64,000 bases of DNA from Trichormus sp. NMC-1 (lineage in GTDB: Bacteria; Cyanobacteriota; Cyanobacteriia; Cyanobacteriales; Nostocaceae): contig NZ_LZQD01000001.1 in NCBI RefSeq assembly GCF_001858025.1, forward strand, positions 698,572 to 762,571, written 5' to 3'. The notes below the pieces were generated by a model. It was not told the DNA's origin. It searched no databases and worked only from the letters and a program-made list of their open reading frames with translations. Position 1 is the stretch's first letter. Each line of letters starts with the position of its first letter. Below are positions 37,924-47,270 of this stretch, piece by piece. The translations under genes and the position numbers were made by a program.

Positions 37924-38104
37924 TGACACTTAAATTGTTAATTTAATCTTTTCTGACAATTAATTTGTTAAAAACATTTTCAGAAGATGATTAGAATTTA
38001 TAACAACTAAACCCTGCTATAATCCTTGTTATAGAAGGGTTTCAATAGTTTTTATTGTTTGTGACAATATTCTGTTAACTTGTCAAATAATTAGTTAATG
38101 TACA
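37924..38104 (-). repeat. CAST left end with TnsB-site repeats
   Basis: Read inward from 38104 it starts TGTACATTAACTAATTATTT, identical to the right end. It then has TTAACAGAATATTGTCA, TTAACAAATTAATTGTCA (also identical to a right-end site) and TTAACAATTTAAGTGTCA. Between the first and second sites is about 90 bp with a TATAACAAGGATTATAG hairpin. The tnsB promoter should lie here. Confidence 0.88.
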
Positions 38105-38181
38105 CTTGCTTCCCGTAGGGTATTGCCCCTACAATCAAAGATGTAAGGTGATACTATGTAGTAAATTCAGGAGATTTTTCC

Positions 38182-38406
38182 ATGAATCTTGAGCAAGCTG
38201 TGTTAGAAAAGTTACGCCATTTACCTGTTGATAAACAACAGCAATTATTAGATTTTGCGGAATTTTTGTCTCAAAAAATGACTCTTAAAACTCCTTTACA
38301 GAATGTTAGAGGATTATGTGCTGATTTAAAAGTAGATATTAGTGAAGAAGATATTTATCAAGCGCGTCAAGAAATGTGGGGTAATTTTCCAAGGGATATA
38401 ATTTAA
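38182..38406 (+). CDS. DUF2281-type antitoxin
   Basis: 74 residues with the helical DUF2281 start (VLEKLRHLPVDKQQQLLDFAEFL) and a C-terminal tail (DISEEDIYQARQEMWGNFP) that should wrap the PIN toxin. A ribosome site (CAGGAGA) lies 8 bases before the ATG. The stop overlaps the toxin start (TAATG). Confidence 0.85.
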   Translation: MNLEQAVLEKLRHLPVDKQQQLLDFAEFLSQKMTLKTPLQNVRGLCADLKVDISEEDIYQARQEMWGNFPRDII

Positions 38407-38810
38407 TGACATCAGTGGTTGCAGATACACATACTTTAATTTGGTACGTTTTTGATTTACAGAGATTATCAGAAGCTGCATTAACAGCATTAGAACAAGC
38501 AGTTAATACAGGTAATCCTATTTATATCTCAGCTATTACGGTTATAGAAATTGCTTATTTAGTTGAGAAGGGACGCTTTGCAGAAGAGGTATTAACACGA
38601 ATTTTAAATGCTTTGGATGATCCCAATGTAGGTATTATACTTGTACCTTTGGATCGTAATATTTCAGGTGCAATTCGACAAATTGATCGGGTAACAGTTC
38701 CTGATATGCCTGATAGAATTATTGCAGCTACGGCGTTTTCTTTGGGTATTCCTTTAGTTACTCGTGATTTGAGGATTCAAGCTTTAACCACTATTAAAAC
38801 TATTTGGTAG
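38406..38810 (+). CDS. vapC: VapC-family PIN ribonuclease toxin
   Basis: 134 residues, the usual VapC size, with all four acidic PIN positions: Asp in VADTHTLIW, Glu in ITVIEIAYL, Asp in PDMPDRIIAATA, and Asp in LVTRDLRI. Translationally coupled to the DUF2281 gene. The pair lies between the CAST left end and hsdS; toxin-antitoxin pairs are often embedded in restriction operons. Confidence 0.9.
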   Translation: MTSVVADTHTLIWYVFDLQRLSEAALTALEQAVNTGNPIYISAITVIEIAYLVEKGRFAEEVLTRILNALDDPNVGIILVPLDRNISGAIRQIDRVTVPDMPDRIIAATAFSLGIPLVTRDLRIQALTTIKTIW

Positions 38811-38982
38811 AAAAGCGACAAGATACCAGGGATATAGGATTTTTAAAACTTTGCTTGACAGTCACACGGCATGAAGCCGAATTTTGTCCCTGGTTTATAT
38901 TTAGTATATCATTTTTAGAGCAATTGGTAAATGATATCTTAAAGCAAGATCGGCAAGTTGCTGAGATTAAATTAATTTTGGG

Positions 38983-39010
38983 GTAGGGGCAATTCATGAA
39001 TTGCCCCTAC
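38983..39010. repeat. Perfect 28-bp palindrome
   Basis: GTAGGGGCAATTC followed by its reverse complement GAATTGCCCCTAC, with AT at the centre. A related half (GTAGGGTATTGCCCCTAC) lies at about 38115. It contains an ATG in frame with hsdS, but that ATG is unlikely to be the real start. Confidence 0.8.
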
Positions 39011-39025
39011 AAATATACAAATAAT

Positions 39026-40204
39026 ATGAGTGAAGTTTATCCTTTAGTTACCTTGGGCAATGTTATTAATTACAGAAAGGAATTTGTACAAATTGATGAT
39101 ACTAAAACTTATAAAAGATGTCGTGTAAAACTTCACGCACAAGGAATTATTCTAAGAGATATCTTAAAAGGTGCTGAAATTAAAACAAAAAAACAACAAG
39201 TTTGTAGAAAAGGTGAGTTTTTAGTAGCTGAAATTGATGCTAAAATAGGCGGTATTGGTATTGTCCCTGAAAATTTAGATGGCGCAATTGTCAGCAGTCA
39301 TTATTTTTTGTTTGAAATTAATGAATCTTTAATAAATAAGCAGTTTTTAAACTTTTTTATTCGTACTCCTATATTTCGTGATCAAATTGCTGCTCAAGGT
39401 TCTACTAATTATGCTGCAATACGTCCCAGTGATGTACTAAGTTATTCAATTCCCCTACCACCACTAGAGGAACAACGGCGGATAGTGGCGCGGATTGAGG
39501 AATTGGTGGGGAAAATTGAGGAAGTGCGATCGCTTCGTCAACAAGCACTTGAAGAAACAGAAGCTTTACGGGTATCAAGTGCTAAAGCCATTTTAGCTGA
39601 AATAGCTCCATTAGGTACACAACCCTTACAAGAGTTGGTAAATGTTCAAGGAGGAGGTACTCCATCTAAGCAAAATCCTTTTTTCTGGGAAGGTTCAATA
39701 CCTTGGATATCCCCCAAAGATATGAAGAGTAGAGAAATTAATGATTCTATTGATCATATATCAGAAGAAGCAACTCATAAATCACCAGCAAAGCTACTGC
39801 AACCTAGCTCAGTTTTAATTGTTGTAAGAGGGATGATTCTTGCTCATACAGTTCCTTCAGCAATCCTACGAGTACCAGCCGCTATTAACCAGGATATGAA
39901 GGCACTATTGCCAAATGAAAAAATAACACCTGAGTTTTTATGCAGTGTTTTCTGGACGTTGAATGATTTACTTCTTGAACTCGTAGAAAAATCTACTCAC
40001 GATACGCGGAAGTTAGAAACACCAAAACTTTTAAATTTCAAAATTCCAGTTCCACCCCTCCCTGAACAACGCCGCATAGTCGCCTACCTCGACGAACTCC
40101 AAACCAAAATAGATACAATGAAAAAACTCAGAGAAGAAGCAATAAAAGAACTTGATGCCATTTTACCTTCCATACTCGATAAAGCATTTAAGGGTGAATT
40201 ATGA
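39026..40204 (+). CDS. hsdS: Type I restriction-modification specificity subunit HsdS
   Basis: 392 residues from the ATG 39026 (MSEVYPLVTLG), chosen because the upstream in-frame ATG is part of a palindrome. There are two target-recognition domains, each followed by a conserved helix: first IPLPPLEEQRRIVARIEELV near 150-170, second IPVPPLPEQRRIVAYLDELQ near 345-365. It sets the DNA sequence methylated by HsdM. It lies outside the CAST end, 3.7 kb from hsdM. No hsdR is present, so only methylation is possible. Confidence 0.92.
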   Translation: MSEVYPLVTLGNVINYRKEFVQIDDTKTYKRCRVKLHAQGIILRDILKGAEIKTKKQQVCRKGEFLVAEIDAKIGGIGIVPENLDGAIVSSHYFLFEINESLINKQFLNFFIRTPIFRDQIAAQGSTNYAAIRPSDVLSYSIPLPPLEEQRRIVARIEELVGKIEEVRSLRQQALEETEALRVSSAKAILAEIAPLGTQPLQELVNVQGGGTPSKQNPFFWEGSIPWISPKDMKSREINDSIDHISEEATHKSPAKLLQPSSVLIVVRGMILAHTVPSAILRVPAAINQDMKALLPNEKITPEFLCSVFWTLNDLLLELVEKSTHDTRKLETPKLLNFKIPVPPLPEQRRIVAYLDELQTKIDTMKKLREEAIKELDAILPSILDKAFKGEL

Positions 40205-40463
40205 ACCAAATCAGTAGGACGAAAAAAATGGATTTAGTAAAATGTGATATCTACGATGAGATATGCTAACGCTTTCCATCTCCTAAATTTTTTCTGACAT
40301 TCTACCATCTCCCCAAACCCCACAACATCAGAACTTTAAACCTAGCCCGACAGTTAGGACACTCAGACAGCAGCCTTTACCCTCTCGGTAGACAAGGAGT
40401 GTCCTAAAAAGTAGTAGAGTGAAAAATGCATCTAGTAGCGTTAGCATCTTGACAAAATCACCT

Positions 40464-41189
40464 GTGCGAAAAATAGTTATAGCCGGCAACTGGAAAATGT
40501 TCAAAACCCGGTCAGAGTCCGAAGACTTTTTACGCGGATTTCTGCCCCACTTGGAGGAAACACCCTCGGAACGAGAAGTGGTACTGTGTCCTCCCTTCAC
40601 TGACTTAAGCGTCATGTCCAAATATTTGCACGGTAGCCTGATCCAACTGGGCGCACAAAACGTCCATTGGGAAGAAAATGGAGCCTATACGGGTGAAATT
40701 TCTGCTTCCATGCTGACAGAAATTGGTGTGCGCTATGTCATCGTTGGTCATAGCGAAAGACGGCAATATTTTGGCGAAACCGACGCAACCGTTAACCTAC
40801 GTCTCAAAGCCGCCCAAAAGCATGGACTTATCCCCATTCTCTGTGTTGGTGAAACTAAACAACAACGGGACGCAGGGGAAACCGAAAAACTGATTACCAC
40901 TCAGTTAGAAAAAGACTTAGTGGATATTGATCAAAATAATTTGGTCATTGCTTATGAACCAATTTGGGCCATAGGAACTGGTGACACTTGTGAAAGCAAA
41001 GAAGCGAATCGGGTAATTGGCTTAATTCGCTCTCAGTTGACTAATCCTAACGTCTCCATTCAATACGGCGGTTCAGTCAAGCCAAATAATATTGATGAAA
41101 TCATGGCTCAACCAGAAATTGACGGCGCTCTCGTGGGAGGTGCAAGTCTAGAAGCTGATAGTTTTGCCAAAATTGTCAATTATCAGTAG
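40464..41189 (+). CDS. tpiA: Triosephosphate isomerase
   Basis: Interconverts dihydroxyacetone phosphate and glyceraldehyde 3-phosphate in glycolysis and the Calvin cycle. Started at GTG 40464 (then [13 protein letters not shown]), which gives the normal 241 residues; an upstream GTG at 40419 would add 15. Catalytic residues are seen in NWKMF (Lys), VGHSERR (His) and [13 protein letters not shown] (Glu), with the phosphate-binding GGSVKPNN loop. Monocistronic or upstream of folP. Confidence 0.96.
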   Translation: MRKIVIAGNWKMFKTRSESEDFLRGFLPHLEETPSEREVVLCPPFTDLSVMSKYLHGSLIQLGAQNVHWEENGAYTGEISASMLTEIGVRYVIVGHSERRQYFGETDATVNLRLKAAQKHGLIPILCVGETKQQRDAGETEKLITTQLEKDLVDIDQNNLVIAYEPIWAIGTGDTCESKEANRVIGLIRSQLTNPNVSIQYGGSVKPNNIDEIMAQPEIDGALVGGASLEADSFAKIVNYQ

Positions 41190-41250
41190 AACGCCATTTA
41201 CAACTTTTTAACAAATCAATTTAGTTCGTTAAAACGGACTTTGCCTATTA

Positions 41251-41272
41251 GCCTCGGAATTCATTCCGAGGC
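41251..41272. repeat. Palindromic hairpin between tpiA and folP
   Basis: GCCTCGGAAT-TC-ATTCCGAGGC, a perfect 10-bp stem. There is no T tract, so it may be a dispersed palindrome rather than a classical terminator. Confidence 0.7.
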
Positions 41273-41285
41273 GGGATTGTAACTT

Positions 41286-42143
41286 ATGTCAAACCAATTA
41301 ATGATTCGAGAACGCTGTTTTATCTGGGGACAGCGAACTTATCTCATGGGCATTTTAAATGTCACCCCTGACAGCTTTAGTGATGGTGGTAAATTTAACA
41401 CAGTTTCCGCCGCTTTAAACCAAGCGCAAGCAATGGTAGCCGCTGGTGCTGACATTATTGATATCGGTGGTCAATCAACTCGACCAGGTGCAGAACAAAT
41501 CACCCTCACACAAGAACTTGACCGGGTGCTGTCGGTTTTACAAGTAATTCGACCAGAGATTGCAATTCCTATTTCTGTAGATACAACCAGAGCCAATGTA
41601 GCTAAGGCTGCTGTATTATCTGGAGCCGATATCGTCAATGATATTTCTGGCGGTACATTTGACCCAGAAATGTTGTCAACAGTAGCTAATTTAGATGTGC
41701 CAATTATGTTAATGCACATCCGGGGAACTCCCCAGACGATGCAACAACAAACTGATTATCAGGATTTGATAGGGGATATTTATAGCTTTTTATCTCAGCA
41801 AATAAATGCCGCAATTGCTGCGGGGATTCAACATGACAAAATCATTATTGATCCTGGTATTGGTTTTGCTAAAAACTATGAGCAAAATTTAGAAATTTTT
41901 CGCCGTTTGCAAACATTAAAAATGCTTAATTGTCCAATACTCGTAGGAGCTTCTCGTAAAAGTTTTATTGGTAAGATTTTAAACCAACCAGATCCCCAAG
42001 CCAGAGTTTGGGGAACAGCAGCGGCTTGTAGTGCAGCCATTTTTAATGGTGCTGATATCCTCCGAGTTCACGATGTCTCAGAAATGCGTCAAGTTGCCCT
42101 AGTGGCTGATGCTATCTACCGACAAGTTACAGGTGACAGGTGA
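41286..42143 (+). CDS. folP: Dihydropteroate synthase
   Basis: A 285-residue enzyme of folate biosynthesis that condenses p-aminobenzoate with the pterin diphosphate. Signature segments are MGILNVTPDSFSDGG, DIIDIGGQSTRPGA, IPISVDTTRANVAKAAV and GASRKSFIGKIL. The length matches cyanobacterial homologues. Its stop is followed by tandem GGAGACACGGAGACGCGG-like repeats and then the long heptamer array. Confidence 0.96.
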   Translation: MSNQLMIRERCFIWGQRTYLMGILNVTPDSFSDGGKFNTVSAALNQAQAMVAAGADIIDIGGQSTRPGAEQITLTQELDRVLSVLQVIRPEIAIPISVDTTRANVAKAAVLSGADIVNDISGGTFDPEMLSTVANLDVPIMLMHIRGTPQTMQQQTDYQDLIGDIYSFLSQQINAAIAAGIQHDKIIIDPGIGFAKNYEQNLEIFRRLQTLKMLNCPILVGASRKSFIGKILNQPDPQARVWGTAAACSAAIFNGADILRVHDVSEMRQVALVADAIYRQVTGDR

Positions 42144-42230
42144 CTAATGGAGAGACACGGAGACACGGAGACGCGGAGACACGGAGACACGGAGATAGGG
42201 AGATAGGGAGATAGGGAGAGAATAATTATT

Positions 42231-42862
42231 ACCAATGACCAATCACCAATGACTAATGACTAATGACCAATGACTAATGACTAATGACTAATGACCAATG
42301 ACTAATGACTAATGACCAATGACTAATGACTAATGACTAATGACCAATGACTAATGACTAATGACTAATGACCAATGACTAATGACTAATGACCAATGAC
42401 TAATGACTAATGACCAATGACTAATGACTAATGACTAATGACCAATGACTAATGACTAATGACCAATGACTAATGACTAATGACTAATGACTAATGACCA
42501 ATGACTAATGACTAATGACCAATGACTAATGACTAATGACCAATGACTAATGACTAATGACTAATGACTAATGACTAATGACTAATGACTAATGACTAAT
42601 GACTAATGACCAATGACTAATGACTAATGACTAATGACTAATGACTAATGACCAATGACTAATGACTAATGACCAATGACTAATGACTAATGACCAATGA
42701 CTAATGACTAATGACCAATGACTAATGACTAATGACCAATGACTAATGACTAATGACCAATGACTAATGACTAATGACTAATGACTAATGACTAATGACT
42801 AATGACCAATGACTAATGACTAATGACTAATGACCAATGACTAATGACTAATGACTAATGAA
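42231..42862. repeat. Heptameric STRR array (TAATGAC / CAATGAC)
   Basis: About 620 bp of nearly uninterrupted 7-bp units that alternate between TAATGAC and CAATGAC, often as two T-type units per C-type unit (a 21-bp super-period). The complement of the same heptamer appears as a short run upstream of hisB (47868-47920, GGTCATT/AGTCATT). It separates folP from the stomatin-like gene and has no coding value. Confidence 0.92.
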
Positions 42863-42865
42863 CTT

Positions 42866-43714
42866 TTAATTAGCACCATTACCGTTCCCAGAAGTTTTGA
42901 TGTTTTCTTCGTGAGTTACTGACTCAGCAATCAACTCCTGAAACATATCTGTGGAGTTAGCTGGATCTACAAAAACAATTTTGGCGTTATTACTTGCACT
43001 AAGCTTTTGGCTGGCTTGTACGTAATCTTGAGCGACAAGATACCGGAGAATTTCCTTAGTTTCAGGATGAGAACGTAAGACTTCACCAATAATCTCCATA
43101 GAAGTCCTGGTTCCTTCAGCTTTTTTAATCGCTGCTTGTCGTTCCCCTTCTGCTTCGGAAATCAAGGCATTTTTCTTAATTTCTGCCGCTTGTTGCTCTT
43201 GCATTGAGTTCCTTACACTTTCCGGCGGTGTAATTCTCTGAATATCTAACCGGATAATTTGGACTCCCCAATCGTTTGTAATTGGATTTAACTGGTCTAA
43301 TATGGTTTTGTCCATGTCGGCTCTGGACATATTGGTAGCGTCTAAGGTGTTCTGGGCAATAACTTCCCGTAGCGTAGTTGTAGTTAAGTTTGACAATGCT
43401 TGTTGAAGATCATCAATTGCATAAAAGCTTTTTTCAATATTTATGATGCGCCAATACACAACAGCATCTACTTCTAGGTAAATACCATCTTTAGTAATCA
43501 CATTCTGAGGCTTGATGTCTAAAACTTGCTCCCGTGTTGTATCTTCCATGACAATCTGATCAAGGAAGGGAACAATAAAGTTGAGTCCAGGTTTAAGTTT
43601 TCGATGGAACCGCCCCAAGCGTTCCACAAGGGCTTCATTCCCTTGATTAATCATTTTTGCAGATCCCAAGGCATAACCGATAAGCGCTAAAACTATAGCA
43701 ATAATTGGCTCCAT
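42866..43714 (-). CDS. SPFH/stomatin-like membrane protein (QmcA-type)
   Basis: 282 residues: one N-terminal membrane helix (1-20), the SPFH domain (GNEALVERLGRFHRKLKPGLN to RLDIQRITPPESV), then an Ala/Glu-rich coiled coil (residues about 175-215) used for oligomer assembly. Such proteins scaffold membrane microdomains and membrane proteases. No NfeD partner is adjacent. The stop lies four bases from the heptamer array. Confidence 0.9.
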   Translation of the reverse strand: MEPIIAIVLALIGYALGSAKMINQGNEALVERLGRFHRKLKPGLNFIVPFLDQIVMEDTTREQVLDIKPQNVITKDGIYLEVDAVVYWRIINIEKSFYAIDDLQQALSNLTTTTLREVIAQNTLDATNMSRADMDKTILDQLNPITNDWGVQIIRLDIQRITPPESVRNSMQEQQAAEIKKNALISEAEGERQAAIKKAEGTRTSMEIIGEVLRSHPETKEILRYLVAQDYVQASQKLSASNNAKIVFVDPANSTDMFQELIAESVTHEENIKTSGNGNGAN

Positions 43715-44243
43715 ATATGCTCCTATTCAGCGTTGGGCAAAATTAATTGTTGAGGTTATGCTAACAGCGTATATTAACTGTAAGTAAAATGGTTTGAAAG
43801 TGTAATTTTTTAACAAGCAAGATAAGCAAACGGTCATACTATAAGCGATCGCTATTAAAGCACTTTACTCACCAGCTGGCAATATACCGTTTCAGTTGTT
43901 GATACAAATGGGGTGACGCGGAGATGGGGAAATGGGGAGATGGGGAGACGCGGAGATGGGTAGAGTATTTATCTTTCTTCTTCCTACCTTCTGCCCCCTG
44001 CCCCCTGCCTTCTGCCCTACACATCTGGGTTGTTTCGCAATCTTATAAAAGTTCAAATCTCAGGCGTTTTGAGTATATCTCACGCACATCTACTTAAATT
44101 TCTGTTACAAAAATTAATTAAAAATTACTTATCCCTTTCGGGAACCGTAGGCTCTATTACGAATTACAAATTACAAATTACATCATTTTATTTAATCAAA
44201 AGGGGGAATTAATCAGCCCCCCTCTTTACGGACTTAAATTAAC
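43715..44243. other. Intergenic region with low-complexity repeats
   Basis: 529 bp without a gene. It contains GATGGGGAGACGCGGAGAT-type units (about 43915-43960), CCCCCTGCC repeats and TTACAAATTACAAATT units near 44160. The stomatin promoter lies at its left edge. Confidence 0.5.
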
Positions 44244-45659
44244 TTAGAGTCCAAAAAACCTGAGGAAATTAAAGATAATACCTAAAGGCCCAGCGACAGT
44301 ACCCAATGTATCACCAGTCTTAGCAATACCAGAACGGCCAACTACCACAACATCATTATTGCGAAGTATAGGATTGGTGTCGTCATTAATGCCTTTTGAG
44401 AAATCTATCTTGACTACACGCTTAGTGACAGTACCATTAGGATTGAGGCGAATTAAATCTACAGCAGCACTACTAGCTCTAGCATCATTAAAGCCACCAG
44501 CAGCCAGCAACGCCTGATTTAAAGAACTATTCGGCTGTAAATCTGTTAATCCAGGTTTTTTAACTTCTCCAACCACACCAACTTGAATTTTGGTCGGTGA
44601 CAAAGTAGTAGTAGCTAATTCAGTTGCTTCTGCGGTGCTAATCGCCGTGGCAGTAGGGACAACAATTGTATCTCCATCTTGCACAACCGCGTCTTGATTA
44701 AGATCACCAGTCTGCAATAATTCCCAAAGATTGATATCTATAGTTTGTTCAGTACCAGTTCGCGTCGGTCGGCGTAATTTGATAGTTCTCACATCTGCTT
44801 GTGATGTAATTCCTCCCGCTAGTTGCAGCGCCCGCATTACCGTTGGTAAACCGGTACCGGCTCCATCTGTACCGCCAGCGGTGACAAGATAAGAACCAGG
44901 ACGGTAAACTTGACCAGTAATTGCAACTGTGCGGGGTGCAGTTTGACTGGCAGCAAAGTTAGCAGAAAATAAATTGCGTGCTTCTGCAATGTTGAAGCTT
45001 GTAGCAGTGGGTACAACTAAGGTGTCTCCATCCCGTAAGGTAATATCCTGGGGTATTGTACCTGTTTGGGTGAGTTCCTTTAAGTTGAAACTGACAATCT
45101 GCTCGCCCGAACGTCCTACTTTACGCCGTAATTGCACTTTAGTCACATCGGCTGCTAGTGTTACCCCTTGGGCTGTAGTTAATGCAGCTAATATAGTTGG
45201 GTATTGTACTCCTGGGGTATTTCCGCTGCCTCCTTGTAAGTTGAGAGTGTAAGCCCCTGGTCGTGTCACCTCTCCAGCTACAAAAACATTGATGGGACGA
45301 GGTGACAACAAATTGACGGAAATCAAAGGACGTTTAAGAAAGCGAGCATATCTTCTAGCTATTTCGTCCGCAGCCTGTTCTGTTGTTAATCTAAGAACGG
45401 ATACACTGCCTATTAAAGGTAGATTAATTGCCCCACCGGGAGGAACTTGGTATTCTCCTGTATATTCTGGTACTTCAAATACATTGACGCGGATAACATC
45501 GCCGCCGCCTAATAAGTAATCTGTAGATATATTTGAGCTTGATGATGTTGGTGATTTTTGAGCTAGGCTAACAGATGGCAAAGCGATATTGAGAGTTGTT
45601 AGCAAAACTACAGATGTAGTTGAATGAGTTAAAAATTTCCACAAATTTATATTAAGCAT
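44244..45659 (-). CDS. Polysaccharide export protein with SLBB domains
   Basis: 471 residues with an N-terminal signal peptide (hydrophobic 12-30, ending SVSLAQ). Then comes a Wza-type Poly_export domain (DYLLGGGDVIRVNVFEVPEYT...LPLIGSVSV) and two or three SLBB domains starting NVFVAGEVTRPGAYTLN, AITGQVYRPGSYLV and GVVGEVKKPGLTDL. It should form an outer-membrane or periplasmic channel for exopolysaccharide. Its middle (44299-45297) is present a second time at 49970-50968. Confidence 0.92.
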   Translation of the reverse strand: MLNINLWKFLTHSTTSVVLLTTLNIALPSVSLAQKSPTSSSSNISTDYLLGGGDVIRVNVFEVPEYTGEYQVPPGGAINLPLIGSVSVLRLTTEQAADEIARRYARFLKRPLISVNLLSPRPINVFVAGEVTRPGAYTLNLQGGSGNTPGVQYPTILAALTTAQGVTLAADVTKVQLRRKVGRSGEQIVSFNLKELTQTGTIPQDITLRDGDTLVVPTATSFNIAEARNLFSANFAASQTAPRTVAITGQVYRPGSYLVTAGGTDGAGTGLPTVMRALQLAGGITSQADVRTIKLRRPTRTGTEQTIDINLWELLQTGDLNQDAVVQDGDTIVVPTATAISTAEATELATTTLSPTKIQVGVVGEVKKPGLTDLQPNSSLNQALLAAGGFNDARASSAAVDLIRLNPNGTVTKRVVKIDFSKGINDDTNPILRNNDVVVVGRSGIAKTGDTLGTVAGPLGIIFNFLRFFGL

Positions 45660-46161
45660 ATTTACCTGAGATTATGAAACTACTATCTGTGAAGTACTGT
45701 CTAGACATTTTACCGTTGACTATACTTAAATATTCAAGTTCCCCGACACTGTTCTTTTCTGAAAAATCCTGGATTTTCCGGATATAACGTAGGAATTGAT
45801 TTTGAATTTTTAGTAAAGTTAATTTAAAGCTAAATGAGTTTGAAGGCATGGATTGTCAATGATTAGACCAAGGATTGTCAAAATAGTCAATGCTCAAGAA
45901 TCAAAATTTCCGGGAAATTTATTTTTAACTTTATGAAGATGTATTATTAGTCTAATTTCACAATTTAATTAAGCGATTATAAGTCGCAGCTATATGGTAA
46001 TATTCTCATACAAATTTGGACAATGATAGGCACTAATGGAATCCTTAAAAGCTTTACTAGTAACTATTTGACAATCCAAAATTTAAAATCATAAATGGTA
46101 TCAGCAGTTGTGATGTTAGTACTGGGAAAATTTTTAACTGTTTCATTGCTGATGTTAGCCT
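45660..46161. other. Intergenic region
   Basis: 502 bp, AT-rich. A 65-codon frame on the minus strand (45652-45849) has no recognisable features and I do not accept it. The SLBB-gene promoter lies here. Confidence 0.4.
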
Positions 46162-47139
46162 CTACTCGTTAAGCGAATGATTTTGTTTTTGGATCTGTTG
46201 GATAAAAAACTCTTCTAGGGATTGGTGGGACAAGTTCATGGCGATGATTTCTCCCCCCATTAACCGGAGACTGGCCAGAAAATCATAGTAATCGTCTTGT
46301 AGTATGCCTTGCCAAGAGCCATCAGCCTCAAATTTTAGATTGGATATCCTGGTTTTGAGAATTTCTCCGTCACCCCCTTGACCTTTGACGTGATATGTGT
46401 TATTACTGCCTAAAAGTTCATGAAGGGAACCAGAGCAAATTAATTGTCCTCGATCAAGGATGGCTACGCGATCGCAAATTTGTTCTACTTCACTCAAAAC
46501 ATGACTATTGAAAAATATGGTTTTCCCAGCAGATTTGAGGGAAAGAATAATCTCGCGCATTTGATAGCGTCCCAGGGGATCAAGTCCAGACATTGGTTCG
46601 TCTAGAAATACCAAATCAGGGTCATTGATTAATGCTTGAGCCATACCAACACGCTGGAGCATACCTTTAGAATAACGGCGCATCAGCTTTTTGCGAGCAT
46701 CAGCTTGGGATAAACCGACTAATTCCAGCAATTGGGGAATGCGTTGACGTTGTACCCGTTGGGGAATTTGGAATAAACCCGCAGCTAATTCTAAAAATTC
46801 CCAACCAGTCAGATAGTCATACAAATAGGGATTTTCTGGTAAATAGCCAATACGTTGCTTCACAGAGCGATCGCCTAATGGCTTACCTAATAATAAACCC
46901 CTACCAGAAGAAGGACGGATAATTCCCAGTAACAGTTTTAACAGCGTTGTTTTACCAGCGCCATTGGGTCCGAGTAACCCAAAGGTTTGTCCTAGGTAAA
47001 CTTGTAAAGAACAGTTTTTCAGAGATACAACTTTTTGATTCAGCCAAAACCCTGTGCGATAGACTTTTCGCAACTCAGAAGTTAGAACCACTGGTGGTTG
47101 TGCTACAGGATTCAGTTGAGTGTCTGCAACAGAATTCAT
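46162..47139 (-). CDS. ABC transporter ATP-binding protein
   Basis: 325 residues. Walker A GPNGAGKTTLLK, the signature RYSKGMLQRVGMAQAL and Walker B DLVFLDEPMSGLD are intact, with the downstream H-loop in NSHVLSEVEQI. The C-terminal 90 residues form an extra domain typical of ABC-2-type drug or polysaccharide exporters. No permease gene is next to it. Its N-terminal 248 codons are duplicated at 48894-49641. Confidence 0.92.
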   Translation of the reverse strand: MNSVADTQLNPVAQPPVVLTSELRKVYRTGFWLNQKVVSLKNCSLQVYLGQTFGLLGPNGAGKTTLLKLLLGIIRPSSGRGLLLGKPLGDRSVKQRIGYLPENPYLYDYLTGWEFLELAAGLFQIPQRVQRQRIPQLLELVGLSQADARKKLMRRYSKGMLQRVGMAQALINDPDLVFLDEPMSGLDPLGRYQMREIILSLKSAGKTIFFNSHVLSEVEQICDRVAILDRGQLICSGSLHELLGSNNTYHVKGQGGDGEILKTRISNLKFEADGSWQGILQDDYYDFLASLRLMGGEIIAMNLSHQSLEEFFIQQIQKQNHSLNE

Positions 47140-47270
47140 TGCGGTTAAATGACCTATTCCCGGTTATGTGTGATTAATTACAAGTTACCCGGTAGGACGA
47201 TAATAACTGTCCCGATTTAATGTGTCAATTATCGTCAACCGAGTAGCTGCTGGAAACTTGCAGTAGTAAC

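Larger units (their letters stand above)
32239..38104. mobile_element. Decayed type V-K CRISPR-associated transposon (CAST)
   Basis: A 5.87-kb Tn7-like element bounded by inverted ends that share TGTACATTAACTAATTATTT. The order matches cyanobacterial V-K CASTs: left end and tnsB on the right, cvkR divergent from cas12k, then the CRISPR and right end next to the tRNA. tnsC, tniQ, the tracrRNA and most of cas12k and tnsB are missing. Cargo is hsdM, an hsdR tail, a YgjP-like protease and DUF1828. It is non-autonomous now. No 5-bp target duplication is seen (ACATA on one side, CTTGC on the other). Confidence 0.88.

Noticed and set aside
32234-38109. 5-bp target-site duplication around the CAST
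   Set aside because: The flanks ACATA and CTTGC differ, so none can be claimed; loss of flanking sequence or another insertion history is possible.
38996-39025. Upstream ATG of hsdS (MNCPYKYTNN start)
   Set aside because: This ATG lies inside a dispersed perfect palindrome; the next ATG (39026) begins the conserved HsdS sequence.
42231-42862. Possible CRISPR array in the heptamer region
   Set aside because: The unit is 7 bp with no unique spacers; it is a tandem repeat.
45652-45849. 65-codon minus-strand frame upstream of the SLBB gene
   Set aside because: No family resemblance, unusual composition and overlap with the SLBB gene start; probably the leader/promoter region.
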